Below, one piece after another: positions 41,912 to 48,808 of a stretch of 64,000 bases of DNA; position 1 is the first letter of the stretch, and the number at the start of each line of letters is the position of its first letter. The notes below the pieces were generated by a model, which worked only from the letters and a program-made list of their open reading frames with translations, made no database searches and was not told the origin of the DNA. The position numbers were made by a program, and so were the translations under genes. The stretch covers positions 8,005-72,004 of the forward strand of contig JANMYQ010000268.1 in the NCBI GenBank assembly GCA_031382215.1. Reading direction: 5' to 3'. The DNA is from LGRD01 sp031382215. Lineage in GTDB: Bacteria > Pseudomonadota > Gammaproteobacteria > Burkholderiales > Burkholderiaceae_C.

Positions 41912-42249
41912 GCCTTCGCCTTCTTGACCTTGAAGTTGCGGCACCAGCCGTCCACCGGCACCAGCCGGCCACCGTAGAACGAGCAGGGCCCGATCGGTTC
42001 GCCAGGCTTGCCGGAAAACAGCTGGCACTCGCTGCACTTCTGACTCACGTCATGGCGCGGGAACTTGACCTTGTCGGCGTTGGCGGTGTTGATTCGGAAG
42101 CCCATCGACTTGGCGTACGGGTCGGCTTCGGTCAACTTTTCCGTGCTGACCTTCACCTCCTTCTCCTGGGCCTGGAGCCCGGTGGCGGCCAGCAGCGAGC
42201 TGCCGGCGATCACGTGCAGGGTGAATACGCGGCGGTTGCAATGGTTCAT
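41908..42249 (-). CDS. high-potential iron-sulfur protein (HiPIP)
   Basis: A 113-residue periplasmic HiPIP. A signal peptide with RRVFTLHVIAGSSLLAATGLQA may use the Tat path, as in other HiPIPs. The four cluster ligands are C72 and C75 (QKCSECQLF), C89 (GPCSF) and C103 (GWCRNF), the standard C-x2-C-x13-C-x13-C pattern. It carries one electron at high potential between membrane and soluble cytochromes. Its gene stop overlaps the tetraheme cytochrome start, supporting direct partnership. soxZ lies 28 bases upstream. Confidence 0.93.
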   Translation of the reverse strand: MNHCNRRVFTLHVIAGSSLLAATGLQAQEKEVKVSTEKLTEADPYAKSMGFRINTANADKVKFPRHDVSQKCSECQLFSGKPGEPIGPCSFYGGRLVPVDGWCRNFKVKKAKA

Positions 42250-42277
42250 CGAGAAGTTCTCCTTGGGTGACGTTGAT

Positions 42278-42595
42278 TCATGAAATCGAGATTTGATCGG
42301 TGCGTTGTTCGCCCCGGGTGTCTGTCCAGGCGACGCTCACGCGCTCGCCGACCTGGCCACCCTTGAACCGCAACGACAGCAACGGGTCCTGCGACACCGC
42401 CATGCTCATCCGGGCGGTCAGCACCGGCCGGCCGGCCACGGTGATCTGCACGTCGGTGATGTGGTGGGCGGCCACGAGTTGGCCGCCCGCGTCGGCGCGC
42501 AGGCCGGTTTCCATCGGGTGCGGCATCAGCACATGAACCTCGGTGAGGCCCTCGCGCAGGCGGGCACGGATGCGGATCGGCGAGGTCGTCATCAT
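42278..42595 (-). CDS. soxZ: thiosulfate oxidation carrier subunit SoxZ
   Basis: A 105-residue SoxZ (PF08770-like) that pairs with SoxY. Recognisable are IRIRARLREGLTEVHVLMPHPMETGLR, ITDVQITVAGRPVLTARMSMAVSQDPLLSLRFKG and RVSVAWTDTRGEQRTDQ. There is no signal peptide; SoxZ is carried out by SoxY through the Tat route. Two adjacent ATG codons (42595 and 42592) could start it. SoxYZ holds sulfur intermediates during thiosulfate or sulfide oxidation. It is 30 bases after soxY. Confidence 0.9.
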   Translation of the reverse strand: MMTTSPIRIRARLREGLTEVHVLMPHPMETGLRADAGGQLVAAHHITDVQITVAGRPVLTARMSMAVSQDPLLSLRFKGGQVGERVSVAWTDTRGEQRTDQISIS

Positions 42596-42625
42596 GGGAG
42601 CACCGGGCAGGGCAGGCCAGGCCGA

Positions 42626-43105
42626 TCAGCCGCAGCCGCCGACGGTGACCTCGATAGAACGCGACGCCGCGTAAACGCCGTGATCGGTCAGCACCGCAGC
42701 GACCACCGTGCCACTCGTGGCCATGCGGATGCGCGTGGAGACGAAGGGTTCGGTGCCGGCAGCAAAGCTGAACTGCACCGCCACTGGCAGCGGGTTGCGG
42801 TCGCACAGCAGCACGATCTCGCGCGTTCCTGGCAGCGCGCTCGACACCGTGATCGGCACGACAGCGCCGTTTTCCACGATCGAGGGGGAGTCGAATGTGA
42901 TCAGCGCACTCGGAGACGGCGCGCCGCCCAGCGCGGCCATGGCCTCGGCAAAGGTCTGCGCCGCGAAAGCGCCGGCCACATTGGCTGAGACCGCTGAGCC
43001 GGCAACATCGGCCCTTGCCACCGGCAGGCCGGCGAGGCCCATGGCCGCCATCGCGCCGGCGCCTTGGAGCAGGCGCCGCCGATGCATGCACAGATGGCCT
43101 TGCAT
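42626..43105 (-). CDS. soxY: sulfur carrier SoxY
   Basis: A protein of about 159 residues with a Tat signal (HRRRLLQGAGAMAAMGL) and the SoxY fold (SPSALITFDSPSIVENGAVVPITVSSALPGTREIVLLCDRNPLPVAVQF). It ends VTVGGCG, carrying the carrier cysteine of the Sox cycle in a slightly shortened version of the usual GGCGG tail. ATG 43105 is preferred for its GAGG site; TTG 43120, overlapping the DUF1566 stop, and ATG 43087 are alternatives. The substrate sulfur is bound to this cysteine. Neither soxA nor soxB is adjacent; a metallophosphoesterase and a different cytochrome sit upstream instead. Confidence 0.9.
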   Translation of the reverse strand: MQGHLCMHRRRLLQGAGAMAAMGLAGLPVARADVAGSAVSANVAGAFAAQTFAEAMAALGGAPSPSALITFDSPSIVENGAVVPITVSSALPGTREIVLLCDRNPLPVAVQFSFAAGTEPFVSTRIRMATSGTVVAAVLTDHGVYAASRSIEVTVGGCG

Positions 43106-43116
43106 GCCGGTTCGCC

Positions 43117-43680
43117 TCAAGGCCCGGTGCGAACGAGCCGCACGTGAAGACGCTCGTCCTTGCGCGCCAGCACCACGCCTTCAGCACCGAAGCTCAGACC
43201 CAGTGCACGTTCGCCCGCGGTTTCGCCAGGGCGTGGGGTCGATGACCAGTACGCCGCCGCCGGGGTGCCGGGAAAGACCGACACGTTGGTCCGCGGGTTC
43301 TTGCACCCGCGGTCGGTGATCGTGGCCAGTTCGCGCAGCGAGGGCACGCGCCAGTCGTTGAAGAAGGCAGCTCCCTCGCGGCTGACCTGATCCGCGTGGC
43401 GCTGCGCATCGGCCCAGCCGTAGTCCGCGGCCGTGCTGGTGCAACGATTGCCGCTCCACTGCTGGCCACTGGAACACCGCATCCACATCAGTTTCGACTC
43501 CACATCGGTGACCGTGCCGTCGCCGTTGTCCTGGAAGCGTGCCGACGGCAACGACGAAGCGCTGCTGTCGCACGCCTGCTGGGCCTCGACGCGCTGCCAG
43601 GCGCAGGCTCCGGCAAGAAGCACCACCACCAGGAAGGCAGGTGGCCGCCGGGCGGCGACCCTCGTGTGCTGGAAGATCAC
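43117..43680 (-). CDS. DUF1566 (Lcl-like) exported protein
   Basis: A 187-residue protein with a signal peptide (hydrophobic FLVVVLLAGACA). The mature part has the DUF1566 pattern: RFQDNGDGTVTDVESKLMWMRC, ADYGWADAQRHADQV, FNDWRVPSLRELATI and AAAYWSSTPRPG. This domain is found in surface and binding proteins and has no known catalytic role. GTG 43680 overlaps the stop of the upstream cytochrome gene, and the stop overlaps the soxY start region, so it is embedded in the operon and probably translated together with its neighbours. Confidence 0.82.
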   Translation of the reverse strand: MIFQHTRVAARRPPAFLVVVLLAGACAWQRVEAQQACDSSASSLPSARFQDNGDGTVTDVESKLMWMRCSSGQQWSGNRCTSTAADYGWADAQRHADQVSREGAAFFNDWRVPSLRELATITDRGCKNPRTNVSVFPGTPAAAYWSSTPRPGETAGERALGLSFGAEGVVLARKDERLHVRLVRTGP

Positions 43681-44186
43681 TTGTCGAAGCCGATCCCGGT
43701 GCCCTTGACGTTCAAGCCGCGCGCGTTCTTGGGCGTCGGGCCGGCGGTCTGGCGGGTTTGCAGACCCGTGTCGAGCGCCACTCCCTTGTGCAGGTAGAAC
43801 GAGTACGCCTCGAGCGCGACCATGTCGGCGCCGTTGACGTCAAGCGCCTTGCCGCCCTGCGGGTTCTCGATGCACCAGTTGACCATCTCGCGGTAGGCCA
43901 CGACCCGGTTGAGCTGCGGCATGAACTTCGGGAAGGTGTGCGGATTGGTGGCAGCCGTATCGGGGTGGCAGTTGGCGCAGGCCAGGCCGTTGTTGGCCAT
44001 GTCGGCACGGCCCCCGTACCACATGTCGTAACCGCGTTTGGCCGACTCCGTCAGCTTGTCGTCCATCGCTTTCAACTCGTCTTTGGTGAACGGCTCGCGC
44101 GCCGTCGCGATCGTCGCGGTGGCGATCACCGCGAGAGCCGCCAGCGGCACCGCCGCGCATCGAAGAAGCTTGCTGTGAATGTTCAT
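43677..44186 (-). CDS. monoheme cytochrome c, SoxA/TsdA-like character
   Basis: A 169-residue periplasmic cytochrome (signal MNIHSKLLRCAAVPLAALA..., processed near IATAR). One heme site CANCH lies in NNGLACANCHPDTAATNPHTFPKFMPQLN. A second cysteine in YREMVNWCIENPQGGKALDVNG and the ALEAYSFYLHKGVAL helix recall the sulfur-handling cytochromes SoxA and TsdA; the classic SoxX pattern is not obvious. Start ATG 44186. It may oxidise a sulfur substrate bound to SoxYZ or pass electrons to HiPIP. Confidence 0.75.
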   Translation of the reverse strand: MNIHSKLLRCAAVPLAALAVIATATIATAREPFTKDELKAMDDKLTESAKRGYDMWYGGRADMANNGLACANCHPDTAATNPHTFPKFMPQLNRVVAYREMVNWCIENPQGGKALDVNGADMVALEAYSFYLHKGVALDTGLQTRQTAGPTPKNARGLNVKGTGIGFDK

Positions 44187-44212
44187 GGTTGCGGTCCTGT
44201 GTTCTTTTGGCA

Positions 44213-45283
44213 TCAAGCCTTGAAGCCGTTCTTGATCTTGGGTGGCAGCGAATCGGCGAACGGCTGGTACTGCACGAACGCCTTTCCGGCGCCGTCCATG
44301 CCGATCGAGGCGCTGCCCATGCCGTCGGAGGTGTTGCCCGGGTCGGCTCGGAACTGCTGAAACTCCGGGTACGGCAGCTTGATCGGCGGGTACGGCCAGG
44401 GCCACGACGTGCTCATCGTGCCGATCGACGTGAGGTTGCCGATTCGGTTGTAGACGGTGTGGTGCACATGGCCGTGAAATGCCGTGACGGCCTTGAACTT
44501 GCTCAGCATCTTGCGGATCTCCTGGTGGTCCGAGACCTGGAAGTTCCAGCGTGGGTAGTAGTCCCACAGCGGCGAGTGCGTGAAGATGACGACCGGCGTG
44601 CTGGCCGGCACCTTGGCCACGTCCTTGGCCAGCCAGGCGCGCGCCTTCTCGCCGCAACCCCACACACCCGGCACCGGGCTGTTCAGCGGCATGAACCAGT
44701 CACGCCGCTGCTGGGGCGTCAGCTTGGCCGCGGTCCAGAAGTCGGGCACGAGGATCGAGTTCATGCCGATGAAGTGCACGCCCTTGTGGTCGAACGACCA
44801 GGTGTCTTCGCCGAAGGCACCGCGCCAGGCGGCGCCCATGTCGAGGTACCAGTCGTGCTCGCCGGGGAACGAACGGATCGGCGCCTTGAGCTTGGACAGG
44901 ATGCGCTTGCCCTTGTCCATCTGGTCCTGTTCGCCGTGGTGCGCCACGTCGCCCATGATCATCACGAAGTCGGGCTGCTGAGCCATGCCGTTGACCTGCG
45001 TGACGGCATCTTCGAGCTGCTTGTCGAAGACATGGTCCTTGTCACTGTACAGGTGCGGGTCGGCAATGATGGCGAATGAAAACGGCGTGACCTTCGCGCC
45101 CTGCGCCGCAGCCACGCCGACCAGACCGAGGTTGACGCCGATGGCCTGCGCCGTCAGCGTGGTCAGGCCGGCTTTGCCGGTGAGCGCCAATAACTCGCGC
45201 CGGGTGGTATCAACCTTTTGGGACATCGGGTTTCTCGATTTGTCGAGAAACTGCCCTCTGCTCGTATCGTCCAGATCTGACAT
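44213..45283 (-). CDS. Tat-exported calcineurin-like metallophosphoesterase
   Basis: A 356-residue enzyme. A twin-arginine signal TTRRELLALTGKAGL sits at about residues 25-40. The metallophosphoesterase motifs are present in order: IADPHLYSDKD (D-x-H), MIMGDVAHHGEQD (GD), FPGEHDWYLD (G-E-H-D in place of the usual G-N-H-D), FTHSPLW and FHGHVHHTVYN (GHxH). SoxB, the sulfate-releasing enzyme of the Sox cycle, belongs to a related metal-dependent fold, so this protein might stand in for it; that is inference. Start ATG 45283 has GGAG seven bases upstream; ATG 45226 is an alternative. First gene of the operon, divergent from LysR. Confidence 0.85.
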   Translation of the reverse strand: MSDLDDTSRGQFLDKSRNPMSQKVDTTRRELLALTGKAGLTTLTAQAIGVNLGLVGVAAAQGAKVTPFSFAIIADPHLYSDKDHVFDKQLEDAVTQVNGMAQQPDFVMIMGDVAHHGEQDQMDKGKRILSKLKAPIRSFPGEHDWYLDMGAAWRGAFGEDTWSFDHKGVHFIGMNSILVPDFWTAAKLTPQQRRDWFMPLNSPVPGVWGCGEKARAWLAKDVAKVPASTPVVIFTHSPLWDYYPRWNFQVSDHQEIRKMLSKFKAVTAFHGHVHHTVYNRIGNLTSIGTMSTSWPWPYPPIKLPYPEFQQFRADPGNTSDGMGSASIGMDGAGKAFVQYQPFADSLPPKIKNGFKA

Positions 45284-45354
45284 ATTCAGTCTCCATGGGT
45301 TTGTCTATTGCCATGGCGATGGCCGAAGAGATTCGAAAGACACACGTTTCCATT

Positions 45355-45381
45355 GGTTGAAATCCGTTTGAATTTCAACCA
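45355..45381. promoter_or_regulatory. inverted repeat TGGTTGAA-N11-TTCAACCA, likely LysR site
   Basis: Perfect eight-base arms at 45355-45362 and 45374-45381 separated by 11 bases. Size and spacing match a LysR-type regulator recognition site, and the position is between the two divergent genes. Confidence 0.6.
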
Positions 45382-45404
45382 GGACAAACTTCGGCTAAGA
45401 GTAT

Positions 45405-45418
45405 TTCCCTATAGGGAA
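45405..45418. promoter_or_regulatory. 14-base perfect palindrome TTCCCTATAGGGAA
   Basis: An uninterrupted 14-base palindrome 24 bases beyond the first inverted repeat. Two such sites in one LysR-controlled divergent region commonly act as recognition and activation sites. Which one the regulator prefers cannot be read. Confidence 0.6.
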
Positions 45419-45506
45419 TTCACCAGCTTCTGTTGCTAAAAGGTGCGACTTTCAATGCGCCGAGGCGACTGTAATGAAAGATTGACACAAAATGAAATTG
45501 ATTGTT

Positions 45507-45535
45507 TTGACATCGGTGCCGCGTTTTTCTAATAT
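45507..45535 (+). promoter_or_regulatory. near-consensus sigma-70 promoter of lysR (TTGACA-17-TAATAT)
   Basis: TTGACA at 45507-45512 and TAATAT at 45530-45535 are exactly 17 bases apart. The expected transcription start is about 45541-45543, coinciding with the ATG at 45542, so the transcript would have essentially no leader. Confidence 0.65.
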
Positions 45536-45541
45536 CAGCCC

Positions 45542-46534
45542 ATGACCCTGGCCAAGAGTTCATCGCTGCGCCAGCTCGCCACATTCCACACCGTGGCGCG
45601 GCTGGGCAGCGTGTCGCTCGCAGCCGACGCGCTGCACCTCACGCAGTCGGCGGTGTCGATCCAGGTCGGAGGCCTGGAACAGGCGGTGGGCTCAGCGCTG
45701 TTGTTGCGCACCGGGCGCGGCGTGCGCCTGACCGAAGCCGGCGAGCTGCTCAACGGTTATGCCGAGCGCCTGCTGGCGCTGTGGCACGAAGCGAGCGAAG
45801 AGATGGAGTCGTTCCAGGGTGCCTTCTCGGGCACGCTGAATATCGGCGCGGTGACGACCTCGGAGTACTGGCTGCCGCACCTGCTGGTCACGTTTGCCGG
45901 CCGCAACCCACGCGTGAAGGTCAAGCTGCACGTGGGCAACCGCGACGAGATCGTGCGCAGCCTGGCCGCGCACAAGGTCGACATCGCGATCATGGGTTAC
46001 CCGCCTGACGAACTGAAGGTGTCCTCAGCCGCTTTCGCAAAGAACCCGATGGCCTTCATGGCCGCGCCCAATCACCCGCTGATGGCCGACCCGAAATTGA
46101 GCATGGCCACCCTGGCTGAAGCCCACCTGCTGGTGCGCGAGCGCGGCTCGGGCTCGCGCACCACCGTCGAGCGGCTGTTCAAGGAGGCCGGGCTGCGGTT
46201 ACGCATCGGCTCGGAGATGTCGAGCAACGAATCGCTCAAGCAGATGTGCGCGTCCGGCTTTGGCCCGGCCTACCTGTCGATGCACACCTGCATCCTCGAA
46301 ATGAAGGCCGGCCAGTTGAAGCTGCTGCCGCTGCCCAACAACCCGGTCGAGCGCGAGTGGTTCGTCGTGCGGGTGCCCTCCACGCCGCTGCCGCAAGTGG
46401 CATTGGCGTTCGAGAAGTTCCTGTGCGACGAAGGTCAGACACAGATCCGCAAGCACCTCGACGAGCGCCAGCTCGATCCTTCGGCCGCGCCGCGGCTCAA
46501 GGCGCAGCGCAGCGACGCCAGCGCGACGAACTGA
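45542..46534 (+). CDS. LysR-family transcriptional regulator (CbbR-like)
   Basis: A 330-residue LysR regulator. The N-terminal winged helix-turn-helix reads LRQLATFHTVARLGSVSLAADALHLTQSAVSIQVGGLEQAVGSALLLRTGRGVRLTEAGELL; the effector-binding half includes GTLNIGAVTTSEYWLPHLLVTF and LLVRERGSGSRTTVERLF, close in style to CbbR/CysB-type members. It is divergent from the metallophosphoesterase-SoxYZ-HiPIP operon, which it most likely controls. ATG 45542 lies directly after the -10 box, consistent with a leaderless transcript. The co-inducer is not known. Confidence 0.92.
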   Translation: MTLAKSSSLRQLATFHTVARLGSVSLAADALHLTQSAVSIQVGGLEQAVGSALLLRTGRGVRLTEAGELLNGYAERLLALWHEASEEMESFQGAFSGTLNIGAVTTSEYWLPHLLVTFAGRNPRVKVKLHVGNRDEIVRSLAAHKVDIAIMGYPPDELKVSSAAFAKNPMAFMAAPNHPLMADPKLSMATLAEAHLLVRERGSGSRTTVERLFKEAGLRLRIGSEMSSNESLKQMCASGFGPAYLSMHTCILEMKAGQLKLLPLPNNPVEREWFVVRVPSTPLPQVALAFEKFLCDEGQTQIRKHLDERQLDPSAAPRLKAQRSDASATN

Positions 46535-46596
46535 GGCACGTGCGCGGCGGCTGCCGCGGCGAGCAGGGCACGGCGTGGCGCGGCGCGGCGGGCGCG

Positions 46597-47820
46597 TCAG
46601 GCGTCTGCGTTCAACAGCATCTCCAGGCACTGCTCGCGGATGCCGTAAAAGCGCTTGATCTCGTCGATCTGCGCCAGCACCTCGTCGGGCGGGCCGGGGT
46701 CGGCGCGCTTCACCGCCAGGATCATCTTGTTCTTCTGCGTGTGTTCCAGCGAGATGAACTCGAACACCTGGGTCTGGTAGCCGCGCGACTCGAGCAGCAG
46801 CGCGCGCAGGCCGTCGGTCAGCATCTCGGCCTCTTGCCCGAGGTGAATGCCGTGCTGCAGGATCGGCCGCAGCGGGTGCGGGCTGAGCAGTTGCGGGCGC
46901 AGTTGTTTGTGGCAGCACGGCGAACACAGGATGATCGCCGCGCCGGCGCGAATGCCTTTGTGGATGGCGTGGTCGGTGGCGGTGTCGCAGGCGTGCAGCG
47001 CGATCATCACGTCGACGGCGCGCGGCGCGAACGTGCTCACGTCGCCCTGCTCGAAGTTCAGGCCGGCCAGCCCCAGCCGCTGCGCCGCGGTGTTGCCCAA
47101 GACCACCATGTCCTGGCGCAGTTCGACACCGGTGACCTGCGCATCGCGCTGCAGCGCGTGGCGCAGGTGGTCGTGCACCGCAAACGTCAGGTAGCCCTTG
47201 CCTGAGCCGAAGTCCAGCACCCGCACCTGCGGCGCCTGCGCCAGCGCCGACGCCTGCAGCGCGTGCGAGAACACCTCGACGAACTTGTCGATCTGCTTCC
47301 ACTTGCGCGCCATCGCGGGGATGAGCCGCTGCTGCGCATCGGTCACGCCGAGTGCCGTGAGGAAAGGCCGGTCGAGTTCGACGTGGCGGTGCTTCTCGCG
47401 GTCGTGCGGCTGCGGCGGTGCTTCGCCATGCGCGCTCGCGCTGCGGCGCAGGGTGCATCGGCCGCGCTGGCTGATGGAGAGTTGAATGTCTTCGGTGCTC
47501 GTCTGCAGATGCGCGTTGCGGAAGTCACCGCCGAGCAGCTTGCCGACGAGTTGCAGACCTTCTGCGACCGTTGGGTTCTTTGTGACGTCGCGCGTCCGGT
47601 AGCGGTACACCAGCGACAGGCACGGCTCGTCGCGCAGCATCACCTGGCGCAGCGCGAGTTGATTCAGGTCTTCTTCAGCGCCCTTGTACTTGGCCAGCAC
47701 CAGCTTGACGAAGCGGCCCTGCGCCAGGCTGCCCGCCAGCAGGGCCAGGAAGTCTTCCCGGGCTGGCTGCGCCGGTGGCACCCGTATCATCGTTGCACCG
47801 TTTTCACTTGCGATTTCCAT
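46597..47820 (-). CDS. class I SAM-dependent methyltransferase
   Basis: A 407-residue protein. The C-terminal half has a methyltransferase Rossmann fold: VLDFGSGKGYLTFAVHDHL (SAM-binding motif I), TGVELRQDMVVLGN, VMIALHACDTATDHAI and ILCSPCCHKQLRPQLL. The N-terminal 190 residues are a separate domain with KLVLAKYKGAEEDLNQLALR and RDVTKNPTVAEGLQLVGKLLG. Similar proteins are annotated only as methyltransferases; tRNA or other RNA substrates are possible. Start ATG 47820; ATG 47841 is an alternative. Divergent from the histidine kinase gene, whose ATG is 20 bases away. Confidence 0.82.
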   Translation of the reverse strand: MEIASENGATMIRVPPAQPAREDFLALLAGSLAQGRFVKLVLAKYKGAEEDLNQLALRQVMLRDEPCLSLVYRYRTRDVTKNPTVAEGLQLVGKLLGGDFRNAHLQTSTEDIQLSISQRGRCTLRRSASAHGEAPPQPHDREKHRHVELDRPFLTALGVTDAQQRLIPAMARKWKQIDKFVEVFSHALQASALAQAPQVRVLDFGSGKGYLTFAVHDHLRHALQRDAQVTGVELRQDMVVLGNTAAQRLGLAGLNFEQGDVSTFAPRAVDVMIALHACDTATDHAIHKGIRAGAAIILCSPCCHKQLRPQLLSPHPLRPILQHGIHLGQEAEMLTDGLRALLLESRGYQTQVFEFISLEHTQKNKMILAVKRADPGPPDEVLAQIDEIKRFYGIREQCLEMLLNADA

Positions 47821-47839
47821 TCGAACTTTCTGGTCGAGC

Positions 47840-48808
47840 ATGCCGCCCGCATTGTCCACCTCCACCCGCAAGGACCTCGCCCTGGTGCTGCTGGCCACGC
47901 TCGCGGCCTTCTTGCTCGCGGCGGCGGTGGAGCTGCATGAAGCCATGTCGCGCTGGACCTCGCGCTGGGAGTTCTGGCAGGTCGATGAAGTGCCGACTGC
48001 CGTCACGGTGCTGGCGCTGGGCCTGGCCTGGTTCGCGTTCCGCCGCCGCGCCGAAGCCGCCGCGGCGCTGCGCCTGCAGGGCCAGGCGCAAGCCGAAGCC
48101 CTGCGCCTGCTGGAGCACAACCGCGAACTCGCGCGCCAGCTGATTGCGGTGCAGGAGAACGAACGCCGCGCGCTGGCCCGCGAACTGCACGATGAACTGG
48201 GCCAAAGCTGCAACGCCATTCGTGTGGAGGCAGCGTACATCCAGCGCACCAGCGACCCGCAACAGATCAATGCCGCGGCGGCGCGCGCAGCGGCCAGCGC
48301 CGAGTCGCTCTACCAGCATGTGCGCAGCCTGCTGCGCCAGTTGCGCCCGGCCGAGCTGGACGAGCTGGGCCTCGTCGCCGCGCTGCAAGCCCTGTGCGAA
48401 TCGTGGGAAGAGCGCAGCGGCGTGGCCTGCATCTTCCTGCACGACGGCGCCTTGGACGGCCTGGACGAGACCACCGCCACCGCGCTGTACCGCGTCGCGC
48501 AGGAGGGGCTGAGCAACGTGATGCGCCACGCGCAAGCGTCACGCGTGCGCATCGGGCTGCAGCGCGGCGCGTCCGGCACGCTCGAGTTGCAGGTCGAAGA
48601 CGACGGCCGCGGCTTCGACGTTCAGCAGCACAGTCGCGGCCTGGGCCTGCTGGGCGCGGCGGAACGCGCGGCGGCGCTGGGCGGCGGCCTGCAGGTGCAC
48701 AGCCAACCGGGCACGGGCACGCGGCTGCACATGAGCCTGCCCGCGCCCGTGCCGGCATCGGTTTCGATTTCGGTTTCGGTCTCGGTCTCGAACAAGGCCG
48801 CAGCGTGA
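47840..48808 (+). CDS. NarX/DesK-type sensor histidine kinase
   Basis: A 322-residue kinase with two N-terminal membrane helices (about 10-30 and 50-68), a short helical linker, and a HisKA_3 dimerisation domain with the phosphorylated histidine in ERRALARELHDELGQSCNAIRVEAAYI. The ATPase part has LYRVAQEGLSNVMRHAQA (N box), VEDDGRGFD and GLGLLGAAERAAALGG. There is almost no extracytoplasmic sensing domain, so the membrane region or a partner may sense the signal. The C-terminal tail SVSISVSVSVSN is encoded by a six-base repeat. Its stop overlaps the response regulator's GTG start. Confidence 0.9.
   Translation: MPPALSTSTRKDLALVLLATLAAFLLAAAVELHEAMSRWTSRWEFWQVDEVPTAVTVLALGLAWFAFRRRAEAAAALRLQGQAQAEALRLLEHNRELARQLIAVQENERRALARELHDELGQSCNAIRVEAAYIQRTSDPQQINAAAARAAASAESLYQHVRSLLRQLRPAELDELGLVAALQALCESWEERSGVACIFLHDGALDGLDETTATALYRVAQEGLSNVMRHAQASRVRIGLQRGASGTLELQVEDDGRGFDVQQHSRGLGLLGAAERAAALGGGLQVHSQPGTGTRLHMSLPAPVPASVSISVSVSVSNKAAA
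48758..48793 (+). repeat. hexamer repeat at the 3' end of the histidine kinase gene
   Basis: Six imperfect copies of a six-base unit (TCGGTT/TCGGTC) encode an alternating Ser-Val tail. Length changes would add or remove two residues without a frameshift. Confidence 0.7.

Larger units (their letters stand above)
45284..45541. other. divergent promoter region between the Sox-like operon and its LysR regulator
   Basis: A 258-base, AT-rich region without genes, in contrast to its GC-rich neighbours. It holds two palindromes (45355-45381 and 45405-45418) suited to LysR binding and a near-consensus sigma-70 promoter for lysR (45507-45535), each listed separately. A second TTGACA lies at 45482-45487. 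Confidence 0.7.

Noticed and set aside
40784..42249. Start of a photosynthesis gene cluster
   Set aside because: Only the PufC-like cytochrome and HiPIP are present. No pufLM, bch, crt or puh gene is seen on either strand within 20 kb.
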